A stretch of DNA of 47,050 nucleotides from Erysipelotrichaceae bacterium (GCA_017432545.1 JAFRJA010000081.1:1-47050); one strand, 5' to 3'; positions 24,362 through 33,580 are shown, numbered from the stretch's first letter. Numbers and translations: made by a program. Notes: generated from the sequence alone by a model not told the origin.

Positions 24362-25500
24362 AACTTTCTATATAACTCTTTAGGATCGATCCCGTTAGCT
24401 TTAGCCATCCTCTTCCAACCGCTGTTAGCGATCGCCATATACAGAAACCTCGGGAAACTTTCTGTTCCCGTATAGATATCATCGATCTTTGAATTATCAT
24501 CTATGGCCTTAGCGAGTTTATCTTCCGCTTCCGCGATCTTTTTAGTGAAACCTTTCTCCAAAGGTATGGCTTTCATCAGACCACCTACGAGCTCACCGGC
24601 TCCGATAGCCACACTGCCGTTATATTCAAAGTTCATCAGCTCACACCACTTCTTTGTCTGGCTCAGAAGATTTACTAACTGTTTACTTTCGTACAGACCC
24701 ATGTTGGCCAAGACATAGATCTTCTTAGCTTTACCGGTATAATTTCTTTCATAAGTTTCCATCAATCTTATCAATTGCGAAGGCAAGCCATCCACATATA
24801 AAGGTGTACACAAAACAAGTGTTTCAACATCTTCAAGTTCTTTGACCAGTTCATCTATCTTATTCAGATACATTGAAAGGTTGATCAGCTCTGATTTTCT
24901 GTTTATCCTTTTCTGCAGTTCTTTAGCCAAAGCAGCAGAGTTACCATCTGCCGAACGCATGCTGGCATTCAGTAAAACGATCTTTCCGGAATTTTCTTTT
25001 TCTTTATTTCTATCTTTTCTATCTTCCTCTTTTTCTTCAAAGATCACATCCTTTACTTCTGTTCGCATATTGGTCACTACCGCCTCAACATAACGGATCG
25101 CGTTTTTCTTTTCTTCTTCACTTAAGTTATGTCCGTAAAAGATAAAGGTATACGGTTTAATTTCCTGATAACGCTTCTGATGATGTGATTCACCATTGAC
25201 CAGTTCAAAGTGCGGTAATACATAGCCTAAGGAACGGTCAAAGACATTTTTGACAAAAGATGAGAAACCGCCATAGGTATAACGGCTTATGACTTTAACT
25301 TCATCGGCGTGATGGATCAGATAACCCATATTGTCGTAGCCATCTTTGACGATACATTGACCGGGTGTCTTGTTCCAACAGGAAAAGCAGCCCACACATG
25401 GTCTGATCGTGCCTTCATCACTTACGATCGTGCAGTCTTTGTACTGATCGGCGATCCTGACAAATTCTTCTTTATTGAGATCGTGAATTAATAAATTCAT
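24358..25500 (-). CDS. tandem flavodoxin-fold NAD(P)H:FMN reductase-like protein
   Basis: A 380-residue protein built from two flavodoxin-fold halves. The N-terminal half has the cysteine-rich element CVGCFSCWNKTPGQCIVKDG (a CxxCxxCW-type signature found in one group of iron-sulfur/NADPH-dependent FMN reductases) and RYTYGGFSSFVKNVFDRSLG. The C-terminal half begins KIVLLNASMRSADGNSAALA (FMN-phosphate loop, S-x-R-x-x-x-N-S/T) and has LVLCTPLYVDGLPSQLIRL. The linker (EEKEEDRKDRNKEKENSG) is highly charged. It likely reduces flavin or quinone-type substrates. Coupled by 4-base overlaps to patB upstream and a GNAT downstream. Confidence 0.8.
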   Translation of the reverse strand: MNLLIHDLNKEEFVRIADQYKDCTIVSDEGTIRPCVGCFSCWNKTPGQCIVKDGYDNMGYLIHHADEVKVISRYTYGGFSSFVKNVFDRSLGYVLPHFELVNGESHHQKRYQEIKPYTFIFYGHNLSEEEKKNAIRYVEAVVTNMRTEVKDVIFEEKEEDRKDRNKEKENSGKIVLLNASMRSADGNSAALAKELQKRINRKSELINLSMYLNKIDELVKELEDVETLVLCTPLYVDGLPSQLIRLMETYERNYTGKAKKIYVLANMGLYESKQLVNLLSQTKKWCELMNFEYNGSVAIGAGELVGGLMKAIPLEKGFTKKIAEAEDKLAKAIDDNSKIDDIYTGTESFPRFLYMAIANSGWKRMAKANGIDPKELYRKL

Positions 25501-26693
25501 TGTTTATCTATCAAACTATCAACACCGGCTTTGAGTCTCTTAAGTCCTTCTTCCAGGATCTCACGAGAAGTTGCTATACAAATTCGTACATGTCCTTCGG
25601 ACTGATCACCAAAGAACTGATGACCGCCCGGAACGATGGCTAAATGATAGTTTTCTCTTAAGTAATTCACAAATTCGGCCCCGCTTAAGCCTAATTCCGA
25701 GATATCGACATAAAGCAGATAGGTCGCCATCGGCTTATAGGCATGGAGTTTAGGGATATTTGTGTTGATATAGTCGACCGCAAAGTCGCGGTTATTCATG
25801 ATGTGCTCACAGAAATCATCGACCCAGTAGTAGGCTTGCTTCATCGCGGCTGTGGCAGCAACCTGTGAGATCGATGTGGCACCACCCTGCGTCGTCATGA
25901 CGCCGGAAGCTTTGACACATGCGTCAAACTTATCTTTATCGTTACAGTAGATCGCTCCGATCCTCAAACCCGCTAATCCAAAACTCTTGGAATAACCGAA
26001 AACACTTAATACACGCTTGCAGCGCTCGTTTCCGAGGCAATAGATACTGTTGAACTTGCTGTCAGGATAGATGATATCCGACCAGATCTCGTCATTCATG
26101 ATCAGCAGATCGTATTTCTCACAGATCTTCATGATGTGATCAAGTTCTTCCGGTGTATAGGTAAGGCCATAAGGATTATGGGGATTACAAAGACCGATCA
26201 TCTTCGTCTTATCCGTTACGTATTCTTCGATATGGCTGAGATCCATTTTTCGGTTTACCGGATCTAAGGCAATCGGCACTGATACGGCAGTGCCTCCGGC
26301 TTTGACACAGGCTTCTCTGAACAAGAAATCACAGGGGTCGAATACCAGCATCTCATCGCCCGGTTTTAAGAAAGCTTCCGCGATTATCTGCATCGCTCGG
26401 GCTGCCGAATCGACCGGCAGGATCAGTTCTTCATCGATCTCTTCGTTTTTTCTTTCTTTAAGAACTCTTGAAAGGGCACTCTTGAATTCTTTCAGACCCA
26501 TTTTCGGCGTATAGGAGAAATAGCCGTCTTCAATATAGTCGGCCATGGCTTTCTTGATCTCCGGAGCCACCGGATAATCGGGATCGGCTGCCGTTAATGG
26601 GATGGTACCTTCTTCAACTTCTGCCCAGCGCAGATTGTAGGCCTTCTTCTTCAAGGCATCCAGGTTAACATTTTTATTATCAAAGCGTTCCAT
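25497..26693 (-). CDS. PatB/MalY-type PLP-dependent C-S lyase/aminotransferase
   Basis: A 398-residue fold-type I PLP enzyme of the MalY/PatB group. Motifs: WAEVEEGTIPLTAADPDYPV near the N-terminus, LCNPHNPYGLTYTPEEL (NPHNPxG), MNDEIWSDIIY (Asp bonding the PLP nitrogen), SVFGYSKSFGLAGLRIGAIY with the Schiff-base Lys in SKSF, and the C-terminal carboxylate-binding Arg in HVRICIATS. Such enzymes cleave C-S bonds of cystathionine or S-substituted cysteines, or transaminate. It is the first of four genes linked by 4-base overlaps. Confidence 0.9.
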   Translation of the reverse strand: MERFDNKNVNLDALKKKAYNLRWAEVEEGTIPLTAADPDYPVAPEIKKAMADYIEDGYFSYTPKMGLKEFKSALSRVLKERKNEEIDEELILPVDSAARAMQIIAEAFLKPGDEMLVFDPCDFLFREACVKAGGTAVSVPIALDPVNRKMDLSHIEEYVTDKTKMIGLCNPHNPYGLTYTPEELDHIMKICEKYDLLIMNDEIWSDIIYPDSKFNSIYCLGNERCKRVLSVFGYSKSFGLAGLRIGAIYCNDKDKFDACVKASGVMTTQGGATSISQVAATAAMKQAYYWVDDFCEHIMNNRDFAVDYINTNIPKLHAYKPMATYLLYVDISELGLSGAEFVNYLRENYHLAIVPGGHQFFGDQSEGHVRICIATSREILEEGLKRLKAGVDSLIDKQ

Positions 26694-26719
26694 ATCGTTC
26701 TCCTTAATTTGGTTTATTA

Positions 26720-27544
26720 TTACCAGGTCCTTCTGATCTCATCAAAGTCGATCTTCTTGCCGACCTTTTTCCAGATGATGCCCAAAGGTATCAGCATGAC
26801 CAGAACCGAGACTGCATATACGATGATCGCCAATACGGCGTGTTCTTCCGGAACGACATAACTGGCAGACATAGAACTATCTGTAAGAGCAGTTGAAAAA
26901 CCGACGATGAAATCATAAATGCCGTGGACCAGGCCACAGGCCCAGACATTTCTTGTGTGCCAGTATAAGATCAGCGTACAAAGTCCGAAAACACCGGCCG
27001 ACAAAGTCTTACCCAAAGCCTGTACCCAGTCAAGCGGGGTCATTAATACATAACCGAAGATATGGGCAGCCCCAAAGACCAGTGAACTGACGATCGCGAT
27101 CCAGAGAAAGACATTTTTCTTATCTCTGAACCTGTATAACAGCGCATCATTGATGATGGCCCTGAAAGCCAGTTCCTCAAAAAGACCGACGAATACAAAT
27201 AATAGAAATATGGTAAAAATCTGATATGGCCAATCCGGTCTGATCGTTTCTGCCTCTGCTAACTTGGCAACAAGCCCTAACAATCCAAGCGGCAGAGCCA
27301 GCAGCCAGATTGCCGCTGCCACTTTGATCACATAGCCCGTGGAATTACCGCAACTGTTTATCGTCTTATCTCCGGATATAAAAGACAGTAAAAAGAACAG
27401 CGTTCCACACAGCAGCATCCTCAGGATGCACATCTGTACATAAGTTTCTGTCGGGATACTTTTGATCGCAACCATCGAAAAGAAGATGGCGATAAAACAG
27501 TTGAGCAGCGGATATTTCTTTAACAGGTCAACAAACTTTTTCAT
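26720..27544 (-). CDS. CPBP family intramembrane protease (CAAX/Abi type)
   Basis: A 274-residue polytopic membrane protein with the CPBP (Abi) motifs: GLFEELAFRAIINDALLYRF (EExxxR-type glutamates), FGAAHIFGYV (His), and CGLVHGIYDFIVG (His…Asp). It has about eight membrane helices. Family members include prenyl-protein proteases and bacteriocin-immunity proteins. It lies 26 bases upstream of patB in the same direction, so it probably heads that operon. Confidence 0.85.
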   Translation of the reverse strand: MKKFVDLLKKYPLLNCFIAIFFSMVAIKSIPTETYVQMCILRMLLCGTLFFLLSFISGDKTINSCGNSTGYVIKVAAAIWLLALPLGLLGLVAKLAEAETIRPDWPYQIFTIFLLFVFVGLFEELAFRAIINDALLYRFRDKKNVFLWIAIVSSLVFGAAHIFGYVLMTPLDWVQALGKTLSAGVFGLCTLILYWHTRNVWACGLVHGIYDFIVGFSTALTDSSMSASYVVPEEHAVLAIIVYAVSVLVMLIPLGIIWKKVGKKIDFDEIRRTW

Positions 27545-27699
27545 ATGATTCTCCGATTCTTCTATATCTTTTAATATATTATTTCTTTCATTTTATAATA
27601 TTGTCTTTTTCTTTGGACTTAAATTTATAAGTTCCTTCCACTTATTCAAAATACTTCTTTGATCCAAACCGCTACAATAACATTAACTGGAGATAACAC

Positions 27700-28863
27700 A
27701 TGGAAAAGAAACGAATATTTACGATACCCTTCATCATGGTGCTTGTAATGAGCGTGCTAAGCGGAGCTGCTTCCTATATGGTCAATCCGATCCTGCCGGC
27801 CTTCTTAATCTCCAGAGGTGCGCCAATGGAGATCACCGGCATCATCTCATCACTGATGAGCCTGGTTGCCCTGTTTGGCCGTCCTTTTTCCGGCGCCGCC
27901 TCCGATCGTTTCAACAAGAAGTATCTGATGATCCTGTCCTATGTACTTACGATCATCTGCATGTTTCTATACACCAAAGCCGATACGGTAGGGATGATCA
28001 TCTTTGTCAGGATCTTAAACGGTATCGCCTTTTCTTTGAGTGGTACGGTCTCCATGGCCTTTGGCGCCGACTTCCTTCCTTTAGAAAGACTGGGCGAAGG
28101 CATGAGCTATATCGGTATCGGTACAGTCGTCTCCACGATGATCGGCCCGCAATTGGGTGATTTTGTCGATGCGCATTATGGGATGGAAGCGATCTTTATC
28201 GGTGCCAGTATCCTCTTACTGATGTGTGTTATCGGAACTTATCTGACTCCCTACAAGCCGACCAACCTTACAAAAGAAAAATTCGTCTTCAAGTTCGAAA
28301 ACTTTTTTGCGTCGGAACTTCTTATGTATGTCTTTCTGATTGGGGTCTTATCAATCGGTAACGGTATCCTTCTTTACTATCTTAAAGACTATGGCGCGAC
28401 CCGAAATATCGCCAATATAAGTCTCTACTATACTGTTTCTTCAATAACGACTGTTGCCACCAAACCTTTTACGGGCCGATGGTTAGACCTTAAAGGGGTA
28501 GCCTACACCTTATATCCGGCCTTTGTGATCTCGATCGTCTTTGCGATCTGCTTTGCGCAGGCGCATACTCTGGGCCTCGTCTTATTCGCGGCTGTTTTGA
28601 AAGCGATCGGTCAGGGCTCAGGTTCTTCGGCGATCCAGGCTGATTCCGTCAGAAAACTCGGACTCAAACGAAGCGGCGTCGCTTCCAGCAGCTGCTACAT
28701 CGGTATGGATTTGGGCAACGTCTTAGGACCGGCTATCGGAGCCTTCGTCATATCAGATTACGGTTATGGACCATTATTCTATGGTTATGCCGTATTACTG
28801 TTAATATGTATTCCTATTTACTGGTTATATACGAAGAAAGAAAAGGCCCAACAAGCTAACTGA
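27700..28863 (+). CDS. MFS transporter
   Basis: A 387-residue, 12-helix major facilitator protein. It contains a loop 2-3 motif GRPFSGAASDRFNKKYLMIL (G-x-x-x-D-R-x-x-x-R/K-like), and the second-half equivalent TKPFTGRWLDLKG. Probably a drug or metabolite exporter of the YfcJ/YwfA-like kind; the substrate cannot be told. Ribosome site GGAG is 9 bases before the ATG, with a possible TACAAT -10 box about 27 bases upstream. Divergent from the CPBP gene. Confidence 0.85.
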   Translation: MEKKRIFTIPFIMVLVMSVLSGAASYMVNPILPAFLISRGAPMEITGIISSLMSLVALFGRPFSGAASDRFNKKYLMILSYVLTIICMFLYTKADTVGMIIFVRILNGIAFSLSGTVSMAFGADFLPLERLGEGMSYIGIGTVVSTMIGPQLGDFVDAHYGMEAIFIGASILLLMCVIGTYLTPYKPTNLTKEKFVFKFENFFASELLMYVFLIGVLSIGNGILLYYLKDYGATRNIANISLYYTVSSITTVATKPFTGRWLDLKGVAYTLYPAFVISIVFAICFAQAHTLGLVLFAAVLKAIGQGSGSSAIQADSVRKLGLKRSGVASSSCYIGMDLGNVLGPAIGAFVISDYGYGPLFYGYAVLLLICIPIYWLYTKKEKAQQAN

Positions 28864-28893
28864 AAACTTTTTACAAGTTCATTCATTTTATGC

Positions 28894-28923
28894 TTGACAG
28901 TCATAATGAACCTCTGATAGAAT
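28894..28923 (+). promoter_or_regulatory. promoter of the flotillin leader RNA
   Basis: Consensus TTGACA (28894-28899), an 18-base spacer, and TAGAAT (28918-28923). Expected transcription start is about 28930, giving a leader of about 140 bases before the flotillin ATG. Confidence 0.75.
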
Positions 28924-28930
28924 AAAATCA

Positions 28931-29042
28931 CATTGAGGGAGTAACATCCTATTCAGGAAGAAAAACCGTCATTTCGATCATCAGATCCGGTTATCTTTAA
29001 ACAGTAAGACTCATGTATGCCATGGGTCTTTTATTTAGACCC
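28931..29042 (+). promoter_or_regulatory. candidate yybP-ykoY-like (Mn2+) riboswitch with switching hairpins
   Basis: The leader starts with GAGGGAGTAACATCC, contains ACCGTCATTTCGATCATC and ATCCGGT, and ends ACAGTAAGACTCATG. These are reminiscent of the conserved GGGGAGUA loop, the central ACGAUC/CCGG parts and the CAGCAAGAC arm of the yybP-ykoY manganese riboswitch class. Downstream, two mutually exclusive hairpins are visible. AAGACTCATG (29006-29015) pairs with CATGGGTCTT (29021-29030), the latter followed by TTATTT (terminator-like). GGGTCT (29024-29029) instead pairs with AGACCC (29037-29042). Shared bases 29024-29029 make this a plausible expression platform. The class assignment is from memory of the consensus; the switching structure is seen directly. 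Confidence 0.55.
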
Positions 29043-29069
29043 GGCAAATGATTCAAGGAGGTAAAACAC

Positions 29070-30488
29070 ATGAATGGGATCATTATTATTCTTATTGCTG
29101 CTGTCTTACTGATCAGTTTTCTGATCTTTATCCTCACCGGTTATGTCAAAGCCTCGCCTGATGTGGCCATCATCATCTCGGGTCTCAAGAAGACTCCGAA
29201 GGTCCTGATCGGCCGGGCCGGCTTCAAACTGCCGTTCTTAGAGAAGGCCGACCATCTGCATCTGGGCCAGATCTCGGTCGACATCAAGACCGATACCTTC
29301 ATCCCGACCAACGATTTCATCAATGTCAAGGTCGATGCGATCGCCAAGGTCAGAGTCGATACTTCGCCAGAAGGGATGCTAAAGGCGGAAAGAAACTTCT
29401 TAAACAAGGAGCCGGAAGCCATCGCCATGGATCTTCAGGATTCTTTACAGGGTAATATGCGTGAGATCATCGGCACCCTTGATCTCAAGACGATCAATAC
29501 TGACCGTGATTCTTTCTCTGATCAGGTCATGGCCAAGGCCAGCAAGGATATGGAAAAACTCGGTATCGAGATCCTCTCCTGCAACATCCAGAACGTCATC
29601 GACGAGAATGGGCTGATCAATGATCTGGGTATGGATAATACTTCCAAGATCAAGAAAGATGCCCAGATCGCCAAGGCTGAAGCGGACCGAGATGTCGCCA
29701 TTGCGAAAGCCAAAGCCGATAAAGCGGCCAATGACGCCCGTGTCGAAGCGGAAACGGAAATTGCCCAAAGAAACAATGAACTGGCCATCAAACAGGCAGA
29801 ACTGAAACTGGAATCCGACAAGAAGATTGCTATGGCTGATGCAGCCTACGAAATTCAGAAACAGGAACAGGAAAAAAGCATTCAGACGGCTACCGTCAAT
29901 GCGCAGATCGCCAAAGCCGAAAGGGAAGCGGAACTGAAGAAAAAAGAAGTTGAAGTCCGCGAACAGGAACTGACAGCTACGATCGAAAAAGAAGCTGACG
30001 CCAATCGCTATGCCAGCGAACAGGAAGCCGAAGCTGATCTGACCAGAACCAGAAAAGAAGCGGAAGCCAAGAGGTATCTGGCGCAGATGGAAGCTGAAGC
30101 TATCGAAGCTAAAGGCAAGGCTGAAGCACAAGCTATCAGGGAAAAAGGCCTGGCCGAAGCTGAAGCGATGGAAAAGAAAGCCGAAGCCTATCAGAAATAC
30201 AACGGTGCTGCCATGGCTGAAATGATGATCAAGATCATGCCTCAGCTGGCTGCGGAAATCGCAAAACCAATCAGCGCCATCGACAAAGTAACCATCTACG
30301 ATTCCGGAAATGGTGAAAGCGGTGTATCACAGGTCTCCGGCAATATGCCGATAATCATGAAACAAGTCTTTGATACGATGTCCGAAGCGACCGGCGTTGA
30401 TCTCAAGGAAATAATGAGAGCCAATACCTACGACGCCAAGGTAAACAAAAATATCAATGTGACCGGCTTGGAAAAAGACAACAGCTAA
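29070..30488 (+). CDS. flotillin-like SPFH/band 7 protein
   Basis: A 472-residue flotillin: one N-terminal membrane helix (MNGIIIILIAAVLLISFLIF), an SPFH/PHB domain (about 30-190; includes LIGRAGFKLPFLEKADHLHL and LGIEILSCNIQNVIDENG), then a long Ala/Glu/Lys-rich coiled coil with EA-repeat character (about 195-385), and a C-terminal hydrophobic patch (AMAEMMIKIMPQLAAEIAKP). Flotillins oligomerise under the membrane and organise lipid microdomains and membrane proteins. Ribosome site AAGGAGG. It has its own promoter, leader and terminator. No NfeD partner gene is adjacent. Confidence 0.93.
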   Translation: MNGIIIILIAAVLLISFLIFILTGYVKASPDVAIIISGLKKTPKVLIGRAGFKLPFLEKADHLHLGQISVDIKTDTFIPTNDFINVKVDAIAKVRVDTSPEGMLKAERNFLNKEPEAIAMDLQDSLQGNMREIIGTLDLKTINTDRDSFSDQVMAKASKDMEKLGIEILSCNIQNVIDENGLINDLGMDNTSKIKKDAQIAKAEADRDVAIAKAKADKAANDARVEAETEIAQRNNELAIKQAELKLESDKKIAMADAAYEIQKQEQEKSIQTATVNAQIAKAEREAELKKKEVEVREQELTATIEKEADANRYASEQEAEADLTRTRKEAEAKRYLAQMEAEAIEAKGKAEAQAIREKGLAEAEAMEKKAEAYQKYNGAAMAEMMIKIMPQLAAEIAKPISAIDKVTIYDSGNGESGVSQVSGNMPIIMKQVFDTMSEATGVDLKEIMRANTYDAKVNKNINVTGLEKDNS

Positions 30489-30496
30489 ATGAAACG

Positions 30497-30531
30497 ACGG
30501 CGTTTTCACAAAATGAAGCGCCGTTTTTTTC
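30497..30531 (+). terminator. intrinsic terminator after flotillin
   Basis: The stem ACGGCG/CGCCGT (30497-30502 with 30519-30524), extendable through A/T pairs, is followed by seven Ts. Confidence 0.85.
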
Positions 30532-30551
30532 TGCGTTATATTTAAATAGAT

Positions 30552-31189
30552 ATGACTTTAACTTCCGGAACCGAATCAAGCAGTGGCTTGACCAATCTCA
30601 TCAACGCCTTATTATCTATTTATTTCCTGTTCAGACTGATCCAGATGGATAAAGAGAAAAAAGAAAGCTTTTATGGGTCATTACCTTTGTGGTCTTTATC
30701 ATCTCATCTCTTGTCGGCGCTTTCATCCATGGCATACAGCTCAAACAGGAAACGAAAAAGATCCTTTGGGCCTTTCTCAATATCAATCTCTATTTAACCA
30801 TCGCTACCTATTCCATATGTATCTGGTATGAAGCTTATGGCTTAAAAATAACCGGAATACTCATTCCGATTTATACAATACTCGCGATCGGCATCGGTTT
30901 ATACAATAACTTTATCGCCGGAAGCTATACTTCTTTCGTTGTCTTTACAATCATCAATCTCTTTTTACTGATGATCATTCTGATCATAAACATCAGAAAG
31001 AAACACTATCTTGTATATTTCCTGCTGGCGATAATCGTCTTTACCATCGGCAGCTACTTACAGACGATCTATACGCTCAGGCTCGATCTCATCCTTGTGC
31101 TTGACCACAATGGAATCTATCATCTCATGGTGATGCTGTTTGTGATATTGAATTATATCGGGATCAAGAGATCGATCAATAACAGCTGA
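30552..31189 (+). pseudogene. polytopic membrane protein, frameshifted at an A6 tract
   Basis: The first frame from 30552 encodes MTLTSGTESSSGLTNLINAL with a membrane helix, then RLIQMDKEKK. At the run of six As (30657-30662) the continuation moves to another frame: KLLWVITFVVFIISSLVGAF, then HGIQLKQETKKILWAFLNIN and about five more helices to the stop at 31189. Joined, the product would be about 211 residues with six to seven helices. The two halves fit exactly at the homopolymer, so a one-base indel there is the likely cause: slipped-strand phase variation, recent inactivation, or a sequencing error. No family recognised. A valine start at 30689 in the second frame is unlikely because it would begin inside a helix. 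Confidence 0.6.
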
Positions 31190-32824
31190 TCATTCAAATC
31201 CGTCAGCCAGTTTTACATCTTTATCTTTAATATAGCGATATAAGAAACAGATAATTATCAGATATATTACCGTTAAAGCGATCATCAGAGTGATCGTTTT
31301 TAATTTGCATACGAAAGCCAGTAAAGCTACCAGACCCATATTGATCAGTGAAAATGCCATCGTCAGCATCATCCGTGTATTCCTCTTTACTATCTGCATC
31401 TCATTGTTCCAGTCAAGCTTCGGCTTTCTGACATCGCTCAAGATCAGAAAACCATGAAGGATACTGTATAATAATGCGACCGGAAGACTCATCAGTAAAT
31501 ATATGACAGGCAATCTGAACAGAAACATTCCGACCGTGATCATTGAAAGATAGGAAAACATACACAGCGCAATATCAGGGATCATTTTGTATAGCAACTG
31601 ATCGGAAAAAAGGATCGGCAGATATTTCATCGCATAGGCGTCATGACCGTCTTTTGATATGGCAACTGTCGGCATGAAGCTGTAAAACGATATAAACATC
31701 AGCGCTATCAGCACGACCGCATAGATCACGCTCTGATATTCCTTATTTCCGTATAATGGTCCAAGTTGAGCATTCAGACCACCTGGCACCTCTGAACCGA
31801 CGCTGAAATAGAAGATGATCATCATAAAGGTCGGTAAGATCAGACAAGGTAAGACGAGCTGTACAAAGAAGGTCGGACGGCGCAGATAGACCTTCAGCTC
31901 CTTCATCACATAACTGCAGCCAAGACCTTTTGATCGGTAAGCTTTTCTCTCATCGATCTTCTTATCCGATACACCCGATGAAGAATACAGCGACCCCAAC
32001 ATGCCCCGATAATAGATCTTCTGGCTGAACATACAGACTAGGATATAGAAGACGATCGAAACTAAGATAAGCAATAAAAGCGACAGCACATCAAATTTAG
32101 TTACCGCATCGATCGCCAAAGGCATCGTCGGGAAAGCCTTCTTATAGATCTCGACTAAACTCTGGGCCTTATTGATCAGGATCATTATATCTTCTTGAGA
32201 AGAAGTCGAAGATGAGATCGTCGATACCAGTAAAGTGAATATGATCGAAACACTCATCGTGATCAGCTGCACCAGACTCTTGTTTTTGATACCTTTGGTG
32301 AAAGCCATCACGCTCATGACGATAAAGGCTACGATCAGTAACGGTATGATCGGCAAAAAGATCAATACGATCAAGGTCAGAGGATAAAAGATGAAGCTCT
32401 GTTTTGTCATGACTCCATACATGACCATCGTCGAAATAGCTATCAGTGCTTCTTCCATATAGACATAGACCAGCAGGGTATTGAGCTTGGCTGATAATAC
32501 TTCCAGAGGTTTTAAAGGCAAAGGCAAGATAAAACGGTTGTCATTTGAAAAATACAGCACATTCATACAGCTGATGATGGTCGTAAACAGGACCAGGGTA
32601 ATAATTGCCAGAAAGACCAGCGCCACAAAGACTTCTTCCTGATGGATCTCCATCAGTGAATTGATTATCGAATATGAACCAAAGGCACAGACAGCGATAA
32701 GATAGCCAAACAGTAAAGCATATAGGACATACTTGAACAGGAGATTTTTTCTCTTTTTATTTCCGCCTCTGTTGAAAGCCGAGACCAGGAAGATCTTTGT
32801 CAGATCAATAATATTTCTAATCAT
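31190..32824 (-). CDS. ABC exporter permease (ABC-2-like)
   Basis: A 544-residue membrane protein with about 12 helices and a large loop, typical of permeases paired with ABC-2-type ATPases (for antibiotics, peptides or lipids). The chosen ATG (MIRNIIDLTKIFLVSAFNRG, 32824) overlaps the end of the ATPase gene by 8 bases; a longer open frame starting inside the ATPase gene is not needed. Contains LKPLEVLSAKLNTLLVYVYM, a permease loop segment. Substrate unknown. Coupled to the ATPase at 32817. Confidence 0.82.
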   Translation of the reverse strand: MIRNIIDLTKIFLVSAFNRGGNKKRKNLLFKYVLYALLFGYLIAVCAFGSYSIINSLMEIHQEEVFVALVFLAIITLVLFTTIISCMNVLYFSNDNRFILPLPLKPLEVLSAKLNTLLVYVYMEEALIAISTMVMYGVMTKQSFIFYPLTLIVLIFLPIIPLLIVAFIVMSVMAFTKGIKNKSLVQLITMSVSIIFTLLVSTISSSTSSQEDIMILINKAQSLVEIYKKAFPTMPLAIDAVTKFDVLSLLLLILVSIVFYILVCMFSQKIYYRGMLGSLYSSSGVSDKKIDERKAYRSKGLGCSYVMKELKVYLRRPTFFVQLVLPCLILPTFMMIIFYFSVGSEVPGGLNAQLGPLYGNKEYQSVIYAVVLIALMFISFYSFMPTVAISKDGHDAYAMKYLPILFSDQLLYKMIPDIALCMFSYLSMITVGMFLFRLPVIYLLMSLPVALLYSILHGFLILSDVRKPKLDWNNEMQIVKRNTRMMLTMAFSLINMGLVALLAFVCKLKTITLMIALTVIYLIIICFLYRYIKDKDVKLADGFE

Positions 32825-33536
32825 TTTCCGTGATCTCCAAAAACAGCTGTTCCAGTGAAACATCTTCTTTAAATGTTTCTCTCATCTCTTTCAAGGTGCC
32901 GGTAAATAAGAGTTTACCCTTATTGATGATACCGACACGATCACACAGCTTTTCCGCCACATCCAGAACGTGGGTTGAGAAGAAGACACAGTTGCCCTCA
33001 TCCGCATGTTTTCTCATCATTTCTTTCAGATCAAAAGAAGACCTTGGATCTAAACCCGTCATCGGTTCATCCAAGATCCAGTTCTTTGGCTTATTCAAAA
33101 GACAACCGCAGATCACGATCTTCTGGCGCATGCCATGGGAATAGGATTCGATCCGGCTGTTTAAAGCGTCGGCGATCTCAAATTTCTCTGTCAGAGCTTT
33201 AATAATTTCTTTTCGGTTCTCCACATTATAGACATCAGCCATGAAGTTGAGATATTCGATCCCCTTTAAAGCCAGAAACTGGTCCGGATCATCAGCCACA
33301 TAACCGAAAGTCTTCTTCGCTTCGATCGGCTCCTTTTCAATATCTTTTCCATCCAGCAGGATCTGACCTTCATCGATATTTAATATCCCTGTCAACATCC
33401 TTATCGTTGTGGATTTACCGGCTCCGTTAGGACCTAAAAAGCCAAAGATCTCACCGTCATTAACGGTAAGAGTCAGATCATCAACGGCTCTGACGCCTTT
33501 CTTATAGGATTTAGATACATTCTTGAATTCGATCAT
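32817..33536 (-). CDS. ABC transporter ATP-binding protein
   Basis: A 239-residue ATPase with Walker A GFLGPNGAGKSTTIRML (residues ~32-48), Q-loop-equivalent FGYVADDPDQF, signature ESYSHGMRQKI (SHGMRQ, a variant of LSGGQ typical of ABC-2 exporters), Walker B KNWILDEPMTGLDP and switch His in FFSTHVL. Works with the downstream overlapping permease as an exporter pair. It lies 44 bases after the esterase-divergent region on the same strand; no other partner is visible. Confidence 0.93.
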   Translation of the reverse strand: MIEFKNVSKSYKKGVRAVDDLTLTVNDGEIFGFLGPNGAGKSTTIRMLTGILNIDEGQILLDGKDIEKEPIEAKKTFGYVADDPDQFLALKGIEYLNFMADVYNVENRKEIIKALTEKFEIADALNSRIESYSHGMRQKIVICGCLLNKPKNWILDEPMTGLDPRSSFDLKEMMRKHADEGNCVFFSTHVLDVAEKLCDRVGIINKGKLLFTGTLKEMRETFKEDVSLEQLFLEITEND

Positions 33537-33580
33537 CTTTAAGCCTCTTTCTATATCAGATTGGATAAAAAATTGTTGTT

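Noticed and set aside
29445..30131. Long minus-strand open frame opposite flotillin
   Set aside because: A Phe-rich antisense shadow of the Ala/Glu/Lys-rich coiled coil, not a gene.
30654..30665. Programmed -1 ribosomal frameshift at the A6 tract
   Set aside because: The in-frame heptamer is G-AAA-AAA, not the efficient A-AAA-AAG arrangement, and no clear stimulatory pseudoknot or Shine-Dalgarno was seen. An indel is simpler, though slippage is not excluded.
32825..32863. Upstream start of the ABC permease (MFHWNS…)
   Set aside because: It lies inside the ATPase gene, looks like out-of-frame ATPase sequence, and the overlapping ATG at 32824 fits translational coupling.
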